DNA from: Vulcanimicrobiota bacterium
Lineage (GTDB): Bacteria > Vulcanimicrobiota > Vulcanimicrobiia > Vulcanimicrobiales > Vulcanimicrobiaceae
Assembly: GCA_013043945.1 (NCBI GenBank)
Contig: JABEUW010000036.1
Coordinates: 1-6,871, forward strand
Direction of reading: 5' to 3'
DNA length: 6,871 bases
Part shown: positions 1-5,564 of the stretch, piece by piece
Layout: each line of letters starts with the position of its first letter
How positions within the stretch are numbered: the first letter of the stretch is position 1
The notes under the pieces: model-generated
Seen by the model: only the letters and a program-made list of their open reading frames with translations
What the model was told of the DNA's origin: nothing
Database searches by the model: none
Made by a program: the position numbers and the translations under genes

Positions 1-83
1 AGCAGGAGGGCCGCGCCTTTGACGAGATCGCGGTCTCGCCGTTGTCGCTGCTGAACACGTTCGGGCTGCGAAGGCCCGTCCAT
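1..83 (-). CDS. Start of an unidentified gene, cut by the window edge
   Basis: Only 27 codons are present, reading from an ATG at 83-81 towards position 1 with no stop. The visible N-terminus is strongly polar and basic (many Arg and Gln, RQRRDRD near residues 13-19) and then turns hydrophobic (GAALL), as in a membrane protein or a protein with a late signal anchor. A purine-rich stretch (AGGGAAGG on the minus strand) ends about 7 bases before the ATG and could be the ribosome binding site. The gene follows the secreted protein at 814-113 by 29 bases on the same strand, so the two may be cotranscribed. A competing reading is a plus-strand frame open from base 3 to a TAG at 177-179. It has higher GC at third codon positions over the first 80 bases but would run deep into the neighbouring gene. 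The family is not recognisable. Confidence 0.4.
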   Translation of the reverse strand, partial: MDGPSQPERVQQRQRRDRDLVKGAALL

Positions 84-112
84 AGAGGAGCCTTCCCTTT
101 ACGCCGCCGCTT

Positions 113-814
113 TTACTGCACTGTGGGAAGCACCAGCTTAAAGAGCTGTGGGCGTTCGATCCAGTGCCCGCCCCGGTAGAGCAGCCGAGCCTCGGCATGG
201 AGCTTCGTCGGGCAGCAGAGCGCTGCGTTCGCGGCATAGTAGGGCCCGCTCAGGATCAACTCGTCGCCCCGAGCGCTACGAGCGATCTGCACATCGAGCG
301 AACAGGCGTTCTCGACGCTCACGAGGCGCCCGATGCTCGAGCCCTTTCCGCGGAGCCCCAGCAACGCGATCATCGCCGAGCCGCAGTCGGCGCCGGACTG
401 ATAGATGCGGACGAGGAGCTGGCGGCGCACCCCCGGGAGGAAGCGCCCGGCGCCGAGCAATTGCGCCTCCTGGTTGGGGAACCAGAGATTTGCACCGTTC
501 GCCTTCTCGACACGGTCGAGCAGCATGTCGGTGCCCGGCGTTTGGTAAGCAATACCGCCGCCGAGCGTCTTGGGCCGATCGACCTCGATCCGCCACTGTT
601 CGAAGGTTCGCGATGCGTCGCGGCCGAGCGCCTCGGTCGTTACTCGCACCAGCCACGGCGCATGCCCCAGCCCGGAAAAATCGACGCTGCGCGTCGCTAC
701 GACCCGGCGTGCAGGAGTGCTCTTCGCCGAAGCGACCGAGCGCAGCGCCGTGACCGCGCAGAGGAGCGAAAGAGCGACGGCGAGGAGAAGCCTCGAAGCA
801 TGTCGGTACAGCAT
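113..814 (-). CDS. Secreted protein of unknown function with a CCP motif
   Basis: The 233-residue protein begins with a clear signal peptide: basic MLYRHASR, a hydrophobic core at residues 9-24, and an ASA-type cleavage site near residue 30. The mature part is predicted to lie in the periplasm or outside the cell. Cysteines remain at 144 (ADCGSA), 171 (ENACSL) and 200-201 (ALCCPTK), so one or two disulfides are possible. The C-terminal segment around 189-227 (GPYY, then CCP, then an alternating polar/hydrophobic strand with GGHW) recalls the CCPS motif in LppP/LprE-type lipoproteins, where such segments form beta strands. That is a motif-level resemblance only. No catalytic residues are evident. 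The ATG at 814-812 has a weak GAAGG upstream, and no other common start codon lies just before it in frame. Its start overlaps the divergent cupredoxin start by 15 bases, and a same-strand gene may follow 29 bases after its stop. Function is unknown. Confidence 0.85.
   Translation of the reverse strand: MLYRHASRLLLAVALSLLCAVTALRSVASAKSTPARRVVATRSVDFSGLGHAPWLVRVTTEALGRDASRTFEQWRIEVDRPKTLGGGIAYQTPGTDMLLDRVEKANGANLWFPNQEAQLLGAGRFLPGVRRQLLVRIYQSGADCGSAMIALLGLRGKGSSIGRLVSVENACSLDVQIARSARGDELILSGPYYAANAALCCPTKLHAEARLLYRGGHWIERPQLFKLVLPTVQ
783..790 (+). promoter_or_regulatory. Ribosome binding site of the cupredoxin gene
   Basis: AGGAGAAG lies 9 to 12 bases before the ATG at 800. It is the best Shine-Dalgarno match near this start. 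It selects 800 over the open frame that continues upstream to an ATG at 164, which runs antisense through the secreted-protein gene. The start also falls exactly where a signal peptide begins. Confidence 0.6.
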
Positions 815-1384
815 CGCCTTCGTGCTTACGCGCTCGTCGCAGCCTTCCTATGCCTTCCGTGGGCGGCGAGCAGCGAAGCGGCCTCGCCCCCACCGGTAGC
901 GACGCTACTCCTTCGCGGGCATACTTTGGTGGCGGCATGGGTTCCCGGCACGCAAGCTGCGCCCCCGATCGACGCCGTTATGCGCAACAAGGATAAGGCC
1001 TTCGTGCCCGACGTGCTCGTCGTTCCGGTCGGCAGCAGCGTGCGCTTTCCAAACGAAGACCCGTTCTTCCACAGTATCTACGCAGCGGGCTCACCCGATA
1101 ATTTCGATATCGGGTTTTATGGAACCGGCCCCGGCAAGGTCGTGCGTTTCATGCATCCCGGAACGGTGAACGTCCACTGCCACATCCACGTCTTCATGCA
1201 CGGAATCATCGTGGTCGCTGCCGGTATCGCCGCGAGCGCGACCGACGGCACGCTCGTTCTTCAGGGCGTTCCGGTCGGCACCCATGAGGTCGATACGGTC
1301 TTCGCCGACGGCCATACGCGCCGCATCTCGGTGACGATCGCTCCGAATGTCGGGGCGCTCTCGCTACGGGTTGCTCCCCGGTAA
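800..1384 (+). CDS. Secreted cupredoxin (plastocyanin-like copper protein)
   Basis: The 194-residue protein has a signal peptide (basic start, hydrophobic residues 9-22, likely cleavage near SEAAS at 25-29) and a single cupredoxin domain at about residues 58-140. The FPNEDPFFHS segment supplies the first His ligand (H91), and CHIHVFM supplies Cys127, His130 and Met133 in the usual C-x2-H-x2-M spacing of a type 1 blue copper site. It resembles the methylamine-utilisation/plastocyanin-like group, which also has FPN-D and FD-G-Y motifs; FDIGFY is seen here at 102-107. After the copper loop, residues 149-190 form a short beta-rich tail (LVLQGVPVGTHEV) like the Ig/carboxypeptidase-regulatory-type extension common in this group. 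The expected role is periplasmic one-electron transfer or copper handling; the partner is unknown. It starts head-to-head with the secreted CCP protein and ends 21 bases inside the convergent HD-GYP gene. The copper site is clear; the physiological role is inferred. Confidence 0.93.
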   Translation: MSVQHRLRAYALVAAFLCLPWAASSEAASPPPVATLLLRGHTLVAAWVPGTQAAPPIDAVMRNKDKAFVPDVLVVPVGSSVRFPNEDPFFHSIYAAGSPDNFDIGFYGTGPGKVVRFMHPGTVNVHCHIHVFMHGIIVVAAGIAASATDGTLVLQGVPVGTHEVDTVFADGHTRRISVTIAPNVGALSLRVAPR

Positions 1385-2623
1385 CTGCTGTCCAAAGGTT
1401 CGCTCCAAGAGGTCGTCATCGAGGATCGGCGGCGGCGGCACGATACTGCCGTCCTCGACGAGCGTCAGAAACGCCGCGACGCAGGCCCTGTCGAAATGCG
1501 AATCGACGCAGCGCCGCAATTCTTCGCACGCGACCTCCGAACTCAAGGCGCGACGATATGGACGGTCGGTCGTCATCGCGTCGTATGCATCGGCAACGGC
1601 GATGATGCGCGCTCCAAGCGGAATGCTCTCGCCCGCGAGGCGACCGGGGTATCCGCGCCCATCGATACGCTCGTGATGCGCGACGATACAGGGGAGAATA
1701 TCGTTCATCGCCTCGACGTTATTAAAAATCTCACCGGCGATCTGCGGGTGTAGCGCGATGATGGCGCGCTCGTTATCGTCGAGGCGATCCTTTTTCAGCA
1801 ACACCGCATCGGGGACGCCGACTTTACCGATATCGTGTAAGAGCGCCCCGATCTCGACGCGTCGGATCTCCGAGACCCGCAATTTCATCCGTTGCGCGAG
1901 CGCTTTCGAATACCGGGCGACGCGCATAGAGTGCCCTGCGGTATAGGGATCGCGCTTATCGACGATCGACGCGATGCCGCCCATCGTCTGGGTGAAGGTT
2001 TCGTCGGCGAGCCGCTGGCTCCGGTCGAGCTCGCGTTGCGCCGCGATAGCCAATGCCAACAGCGAAAGAAAGATCAGGGCGCTCGAGGCCACGGTGGCGA
2101 TAACGACGATTCGGATTTCACCGAGATCTTGCGACTGAATTTGGTCGATCGAAACTTTCACGCCGAGGACGGCGACATATCGTTGCGTGCTCGGATCCGC
2201 GAGCGGCGCGTACGCGGTACGAACCCGCTCGCCCGAGAGCCTCGTGACTTTCGAGAGCACCACGTTCTGCGCGGCGATCGCGCGACGAGCCGCAAGCGGC
2301 TGAGGGCGCGCATCGAGTGGGTAGATCGCCGTTCCGTCGGCACGATAGACGCGGATGCCGCGCAAATACTCCTGAAACGATGTCAACTCGGCGGCGCGTC
2401 GATCGAGGCGCCGTTCGACGACGCTCCCCCCTTGGCGTTTCGACATCGATTGTAAAATCGTTGGCGCCAGCGTTGCTTCGGCCTGCCCTACCGCGGTTGC
2501 GATGATATCGCTCTGGATGGAGCGTGCGTGGATGCGCACGAACAAAAACGCGAGCGCTACCGCCGCGCCGACCGTCAGGATCGCCGTGAGTATTGCGAAC
2601 CGCTGGAGGAAGGAAAAGCGCAA
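1364..2623 (-). CDS. Membrane HD-GYP cyclic di-GMP phosphodiesterase
   Basis: The 419-residue protein is predicted to hydrolyse cyclic di-GMP. Residues 9-29 and 172-194 are membrane helices. Between them, about 140 residues form an extracytoplasmic sensor of unrecognised type. A short linker leads to a complete HD-GYP domain (about 208-392). Visible residues are H231 in TAGHSMRV, H263-D264 with G266-K267, H292 in LHPQIAG, H316-H317-E318, the DGRGYP signature at 321-326 and D345 in AVADAYDAM. The tail is Pro-rich (396-399) and acidic. The start is TTG at 2623-2621: an in-frame stop lies five codons upstream with no ATG, GTG or TTG between, and this start keeps the first membrane helix whole. 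The gene begins 7 bases after the ferritin-like stop, so translation is probably coupled. Its last 21 bases overlap the convergent cupredoxin gene. There is no GGDEF or receiver domain. Catalytic type is well supported; the sensed signal is unknown. Confidence 0.96.
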   Translation of the reverse strand: MRFSFLQRFAILTAILTVGAAVALAFLFVRIHARSIQSDIIATAVGQAEATLAPTILQSMSKRQGGSVVERRLDRRAAELTSFQEYLRGIRVYRADGTAIYPLDARPQPLAARRAIAAQNVVLSKVTRLSGERVRTAYAPLADPSTQRYVAVLGVKVSIDQIQSQDLGEIRIVVIATVASSALIFLSLLALAIAAQRELDRSQRLADETFTQTMGGIASIVDKRDPYTAGHSMRVARYSKALAQRMKLRVSEIRRVEIGALLHDIGKVGVPDAVLLKKDRLDDNERAIIALHPQIAGEIFNNVEAMNDILPCIVAHHERIDGRGYPGRLAGESIPLGARIIAVADAYDAMTTDRPYRRALSSEVACEELRRCVDSHFDRACVAAFLTLVEDGSIVPPPPILDDDLLERTFGQQLPGSNP

Positions 2624-2630
2624 CGACCCG

Positions 2631-3161
2631 TTACTTTACAAAGCCGCCCGGGTAGGCCGGAAATTCGTGCAACGCATTATCGAGCAATGCGACGTGCGTA
2701 GTCTCGACGCCTAAAATCGCCGCCGCAACTTGCGCGAGATGACGATCTTGAAAATCGGGAATCACCGAGAGATAGGTGCTCGCCGCTTTCTCTTCCACGC
2801 TCTTTGCATAACGTAAAATATCGCGCTCGTCGGTAAGCGGGGGCACCGGCAGATGCGCGGTTTTTGCCGTCGGAACGCCGCCGCCGGCGCGCACCGCGCC
2901 GATGAGCGCGTCGCGATGGGCGATATGATCGGCGCGAAATGCGAGGGCAACGGTCAGGATGCGCCCAGTGAGGAGCCCCGTTTTTGCCGCCGCGTCGTAG
3001 GCCGCGATACCGGCTCGTTCCAATTCAATTGCGGCATCGAGCGTCTGCAGGTCGCCCGGTGCTGCGGCGGCAGCCTCGGCAAATTCGCGGAGCATCGGCG
3101 CCCCGATCAGCCCGAGCGCCGTCGCCGAAAAAAGTGCCTGCGCGCGCGTGATGGATTTCAT
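2631..3161 (-). CDS. Exported ferritin-like four-helix-bundle protein
   Basis: The 176-residue protein starts with a short basic stretch and a hydrophobic segment (residues 8-22), then an Ala-rich region (28-34) with plausible signal-peptidase sites, so it probably acts outside the cytoplasm. The rest fits a ferritin-like bundle with metal-ligand candidates on four helices: E46/E48 in IELERAG with Y55, D78/H79/H82 in RADHIAHRD, E123/E124 in SVEEKAAS with Y130, and E153-x2-H156 in VETTH. This resembles the exported ferritin-like (Ferritin_2 type) proteins. Those carry a di-metal site or a degenerate one, and many have no known substrate. Helix 2 has Asp/His where Glu-x2-His is usual, so iron binding is likely but not certain. 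A strong Shine-Dalgarno precedes the ATG. It lies 24 bases after the Mo-enzyme stop and 7 bases before the HD-GYP start, third in a four-gene run. It could act in redox or peroxide protection of the envelope; this is inference. Confidence 0.92.
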   Translation of the reverse strand: MKSITRAQALFSATALGLIGAPMLREFAEAAAAAPGDLQTLDAAIELERAGIAAYDAAAKTGLLTGRILTVALAFRADHIAHRDALIGAVRAGGGVPTAKTAHLPVPPLTDERDILRYAKSVEEKAASTYLSVIPDFQDRHLAQVAAAILGVETTHVALLDNALHEFPAYPGGFVK

Positions 3162-3164
3162 ATT

Positions 3165-3172
3165 CTCCTCCT
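3165..3172 (-). promoter_or_regulatory. Strong ribosome binding site of the ferritin-like gene
   Basis: The minus strand reads AGGAGGAG followed by AAT and the ATG at 3161-3159. It is the strongest Shine-Dalgarno in the window and lies in the 24-base gap after the Mo-enzyme gene. This suggests the ferritin-like protein is made in larger amounts than its operon neighbours, whose sites are weak or coupled. Confidence 0.75.
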
Positions 3173-3185
3173 ACCGAGCGACATG

Positions 3186-3929
3186 TTAAATACCGGCATA
3201 CCACTCGTAGCCTTGATCCTCCCAGTAACCGCCCTTTCCGCCGTAGAGATGTGCGAACGAGCCGACGACTTGAATCTCCGCGACCCATTTCGCGCTCTTA
3301 TAGCCAAGTTGCGTCGGCACGCGCAGCCGGACCGGCGCACCGTGGTCGGGTTGAATCGGACGACCGTTTAATTGCAGTGCGAGGATGGTTTGCGGATGAT
3401 AGGCCTGCGCCATATCGAGGCTCTCGTAATAGGGCGTCCCCTGATCGTCGCGATCCATGCAGCGAAAGACGACGTAACGAGCATCGCGCCGCGGCCCCGC
3501 GAGCCGTAGCACCTCTCGGAGCGGCACCCCCGTCCACGCACCGATCGCGCTCCAGCCTTCGACGCAATCGTGCCGCGTGATCTGCGTCTGCTGCGCCATC
3601 CGCTCGAGCCGCGCGAGCGAGATCTGTAACGGGCGCTCGACCGCACCGGCGACCGCGAGCGTATAACTTCGAAATCCGTTCTCCAAAAACGCTTCGTATT
3701 TCGTACTCGTCGGCGTCGGAAGGCTATCGACGGGGAAATGCTTGCTGATATCGGCGAGAGAATATTGGCGCGCGAGCCCGGCGGTATTTCCCAGGAGGGC
3801 GGCGTCGAGCGAACCTTCGAGCCCGAGAAAATGATGGAATCCGGGGTTATCGTTGAGCGCCGTGCCGATCGGCGCACAGCCGCCGAGCGCGGCAGCGATC
3901 GAGCTCGCGATAAAGAGACGTCGCTTCAT
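3186..3929 (-). CDS. Molybdopterin-dependent oxidoreductase, sulfite oxidase fold, exported
   Basis: The 247-residue protein belongs to the sulfite-oxidase/YedY superfamily, which binds a Mo-molybdopterin cofactor. The Mo ligand is C122 in RHDCVEGW. Other family motifs are YYESLDM (167-173), YHPQTILA (177-184), HGAPVRLRVP (196-205), LGYKSAKWV (208-216) and the C-terminal GGYWEDQGYEWYAGI. The N-terminus has twin arginines in RRLFI, a hydrophobic run and LGGC with C18, so it reads as a Tat-exported lipoprotein; folded Mo enzymes usually use Tat. The start overlaps the cytochrome b stop as ATGA, which indicates coupled translation and a working pair: electrons would pass between this enzyme and the quinone pool through the cytochrome. 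The partner is a b561-type protein rather than MsrQ, and the sequence differs from classical MsrP, so methionine sulfoxide reductase should not be assumed. The substrate is unknown; sulfite or an S- or N-oxide are candidates. Family assignment is firm. Confidence 0.95.
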   Translation of the reverse strand: MKRRLFIASSIAAALGGCAPIGTALNDNPGFHHFLGLEGSLDAALLGNTAGLARQYSLADISKHFPVDSLPTPTSTKYEAFLENGFRSYTLAVAGAVERPLQISLARLERMAQQTQITRHDCVEGWSAIGAWTGVPLREVLRLAGPRRDARYVVFRCMDRDDQGTPYYESLDMAQAYHPQTILALQLNGRPIQPDHGAPVRLRVPTQLGYKSAKWVAEIQVVGSFAHLYGGKGGYWEDQGYEWYAGI

Positions 3930-4741
3930 GGCCCCACGCTTTCATTTTCGCGCAGACGATACCAACCGGAGATCATCGAGCGCATCTGATTGAAAAATCC
4001 TTGCGTCGCTACCTGCACGATGTGAACGATCGCGAAGCCGACAAAGAGCAGCATCGCGAGAAAATGCCAGAGCCGCGCGAATTGTCGCCCGCCGAAAAGC
4101 ACGGTCAGCGGGTGCGCGATCGCGTCGATACCCGGCGAGAGCGCGAGCCCGGTGAGCACGATAAGCGGCGCGAGTACGAGTAAGACGAACGTATACGCGG
4201 CCTTCTGCAGCGGATTGTAAGTCCCGTGCGGCGGCGGCTCGCGCCGCAAACGCAGGTAGTACGCTTGCATCGGCCAGAGTTTCGGGAGGTCGCTCGGGCG
4301 CAGCACCATCTCCGCGAGGTTCCCTTTGAGGGCGCTCGAGATCAGCCAGGCGAGCCATGCGAGGCTCGCGACCCAAGCGAAGAAAAAGTGCCACCGGCGG
4401 CCATCTGCGAGATCCTGATAGGCCGGGATCGTCAGCCAGCCCGGGAAGGCACGGGCGGTCGCTCCGCCGACCCCGTCGCTCCCCCATCCGAGGAATCCCG
4501 TAGTCGTGAACGTGTGCCCGAAAAGGGTCGTCTGCCCCACGCCGTCGGCGGGGGAATCGATCGAGAGCACCCGTCGCGTCGGCGTGCTCCGGTCCGCGGC
4601 GTCGAGATAGGGGGCCGCGTTAAAGATCTGTAGGCCGCTCGAGATCAAGACGGCAACGGCGATCGCCCCAAACCAATGGGCGAGCCGAGTGAGCAGGGCA
4701 TACCGATAGACGAGTCTCTGCACGATGCTACTATAACGCAT
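3926..4741 (-). CDS. Membrane cytochrome b (b561/Ni-hydrogenase type), partner of the Mo enzyme
   Basis: The 271-residue integral membrane protein has four predicted helices at about 24-41, 118-138, 181-203 and 225-246. Histidines placed to bind two haems b are H22 in LAHWF, H118 in RWHFFF, H226 in LWHFLAM and H240 in IVHIVQV. A loop of about 75 residues between helices 1 and 2 ends in FPGWLTIPAYQDLADGRRW, a hallmark of the cytochrome b paired with sulfite-oxidase-fold Mo proteins. The Mo gene follows at once with an ATGA overlap. Its role is to shuttle electrons between membrane quinones and the exported Mo enzyme. The ATG at 4741-4739 is chosen because the helix-1 region starts there. The frame stays open to an ATG at 5080, but that extension reads antisense through the hydratase gene and is Ser/Arg-rich non-family sequence. 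No strong Shine-Dalgarno is visible, and a GTG at codon 7 is a minor alternative. It is the first gene of the minus-strand operon. Confidence 0.93.
   Translation of the reverse strand: MRYSSIVQRLVYRYALLTRLAHWFGAIAVAVLISSGLQIFNAAPYLDAADRSTPTRRVLSIDSPADGVGQTTLFGHTFTTTGFLGWGSDGVGGATARAFPGWLTIPAYQDLADGRRWHFFFAWVASLAWLAWLISSALKGNLAEMVLRPSDLPKLWPMQAYYLRLRREPPPHGTYNPLQKAAYTFVLLVLAPLIVLTGLALSPGIDAIAHPLTVLFGGRQFARLWHFLAMLLFVGFAIVHIVQVATQGFFNQMRSMISGWYRLRENESVGP
4707..4737 (+). promoter_or_regulatory. Possible promoter of the hydratase-carboxylase operon
   Basis: TATAAC at 4732-4737 matches the -10 consensus at five of six bases, and TAGACG at 4707-4712 matches the -35 consensus at four of six with a long 19-base spacer. 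Transcription would start near 4744, giving a leader of about 38 bases before the ATG at 4782. The elements lie inside the first codons of the divergent cytochrome b gene, which is forced by the 40-base gap. Weak evidence, from the consensus match alone. Confidence 0.25.
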
Positions 4742-4781
4742 TCCAGGCGCCTTTGGATGGCGGCGAGAAGAGGGCGCGGGT
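4742..4781. other. 40-base divergent gap between cytochrome b and hydratase genes
   Basis: This is the longest non-coding gap in the window. On the plus strand it holds GAAGAGGG at 4767-4774, a suitable ribosome binding site for the hydratase start 7 bases later. It is too short for two independent promoters, so at least one promoter must lie inside a coding region. No clear operator palindrome was seen. Confidence 0.7.
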
Positions 4782-5564
4782 ATGAAAGAAGCACCTCTTC
4801 GCGTCGCGCTCGCCGACGGCGTGGCGCGCGTAACGCTCGCCCGACCGAAGGTTCGCAACGCATTTAACGCCGAGATGATCGACGCGCTTCGCGAGACCTT
4901 CGACCGGTTCAATAACGACGACAGCACGCGTGCCGTTTTACTGACGGGCGAGGGCTCGGTCTTCTGCGGCGGCGCCGATATCTCGTGGATGCGCGCCTCA
5001 CTCGATCTCACCCACGATGAAAATGTCGCGGACGCTCGCGCCATGAGCGAGATGTTCCGCACGATCGACCGCTGTAGCAAGCCGACGCTCGCCGCGATTC
5101 ACGGCGCCGCGCTCGGCGGCGGAGCCGGGCTCGCCGCGGTCTGCGACATCGTTATCGCAGCCGACGACGCGATCTTCGGCTTTACCGAGGTCAAGCTCGG
5201 AATTATTCCCGCGGTTATCTCGCCGTTCGTGCTTGCGAAAATTGGGCGCAGCCACGCACGCGCACTCTTTCTTACCGGCGAGCGCTTCGACGCGCAGCGC
5301 GCCGCCGCAATCGGGCTCGTGCATCGCGTCGTACGCGCTTCGCACCTCGACGATGCGGTCGATGAAACGTTGCGCGAACTCTTCAGCGCGTCGCCGGCGG
5401 CAACCGCGGCGGCAAAGGCGCTCGTCCCACGCGTCGCCGAGAGCTCTTACGACGCAACGCTCGCGCTCACCGCGGAGGCTATCGCGTTGCAACGCACCTC
5501 CCCCGAGGGGCAAGAGGGGCTGCGCGCGTTTCTCGAACGCCGGACGCCGACGTTTTCGCGATGA
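4782..5564 (+). CDS. liuC: Enoyl-CoA hydratase family protein, probable methylglutaconyl-CoA hydratase
   Basis: The 260-residue protein has the usual crotonase length and fold. The oxyanion-hole segments are FCGGADISWM (61-70) and HGAALGGGAG (107-116), and the catalytic Glu is E136 in FTEVKLG. The other Glu of classical enoyl-CoA hydratase, just after the GGG loop, is replaced by G116. Together with IIPAVISPFV (141-150) this is typical of bacterial methylglutaconyl-CoA hydratase (LiuC), which converts 3-methylglutaconyl-CoA to HMG-CoA in leucine breakdown in the cytoplasm. The next gene, overlapping as ATGA at 5561-5564, encodes a biotin-dependent carboxylase subunit that would make this enzyme's substrate. 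That context supports the assignment. A general short-chain enoyl-CoA hydratase is the main alternative. The ATG at 4782 has GAAGAGGG upstream at good spacing. It is the first gene of the operon and diverges from cytochrome b. Confidence 0.94.
   Translation: MKEAPLRVALADGVARVTLARPKVRNAFNAEMIDALRETFDRFNNDDSTRAVLLTGEGSVFCGGADISWMRASLDLTHDENVADARAMSEMFRTIDRCSKPTLAAIHGAALGGGAGLAAVCDIVIAADDAIFGFTEVKLGIIPAVISPFVLAKIGRSHARALFLTGERFDAQRAAAIGLVHRVVRASHLDDAVDETLRELFSASPAATAAAKALVPRVAESSYDATLALTAEAIALQRTSPEGQEGLRAFLERRTPTFSR

Noticed and set aside
164..799. Long in-frame extension upstream of the cupredoxin start, giving a possible 406-residue protein.
   Set aside because: It reads antisense through the secreted CCP protein, has an Arg/Glu-rich composition with no family features, and would bury the signal peptide that begins at 800.
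1364..1450. Possible bidirectional terminator at the convergent junction.
   Set aside because: No stem of useful length followed by a T-run was found on either strand.
1892..2455. Plus-strand frame of about 187 codons opposite the HD-GYP gene.
   Set aside because: Antisense shadow with no signal, motif or plausible start context.
3942..4487. Minus-strand frame of about 181 codons inside the cytochrome b gene.
   Set aside because: It is a same-strand alternative frame with Arg/Ala-rich composition, while the cytochrome frame has haem ligands and membrane helices.
3186..4741. Reading the Mo enzyme/cytochrome pair as MsrP-MsrQ.
   Set aside because: The membrane partner has the b561/Ni-hydrogenase layout with a long loop between helices 1 and 2, not the MsrQ ferric-reductase-like form, and the Mo protein motifs fit a different subgroup of the sulfite oxidase fold.
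4742..5080. N-terminal extension of the cytochrome b frame up to an ATG at 5080.
   Set aside because: It is antisense to the well-supported hydratase gene, and the extra residues are Ser/Arg-rich and unlike the family N-terminus, which fits the ATG at 4741.
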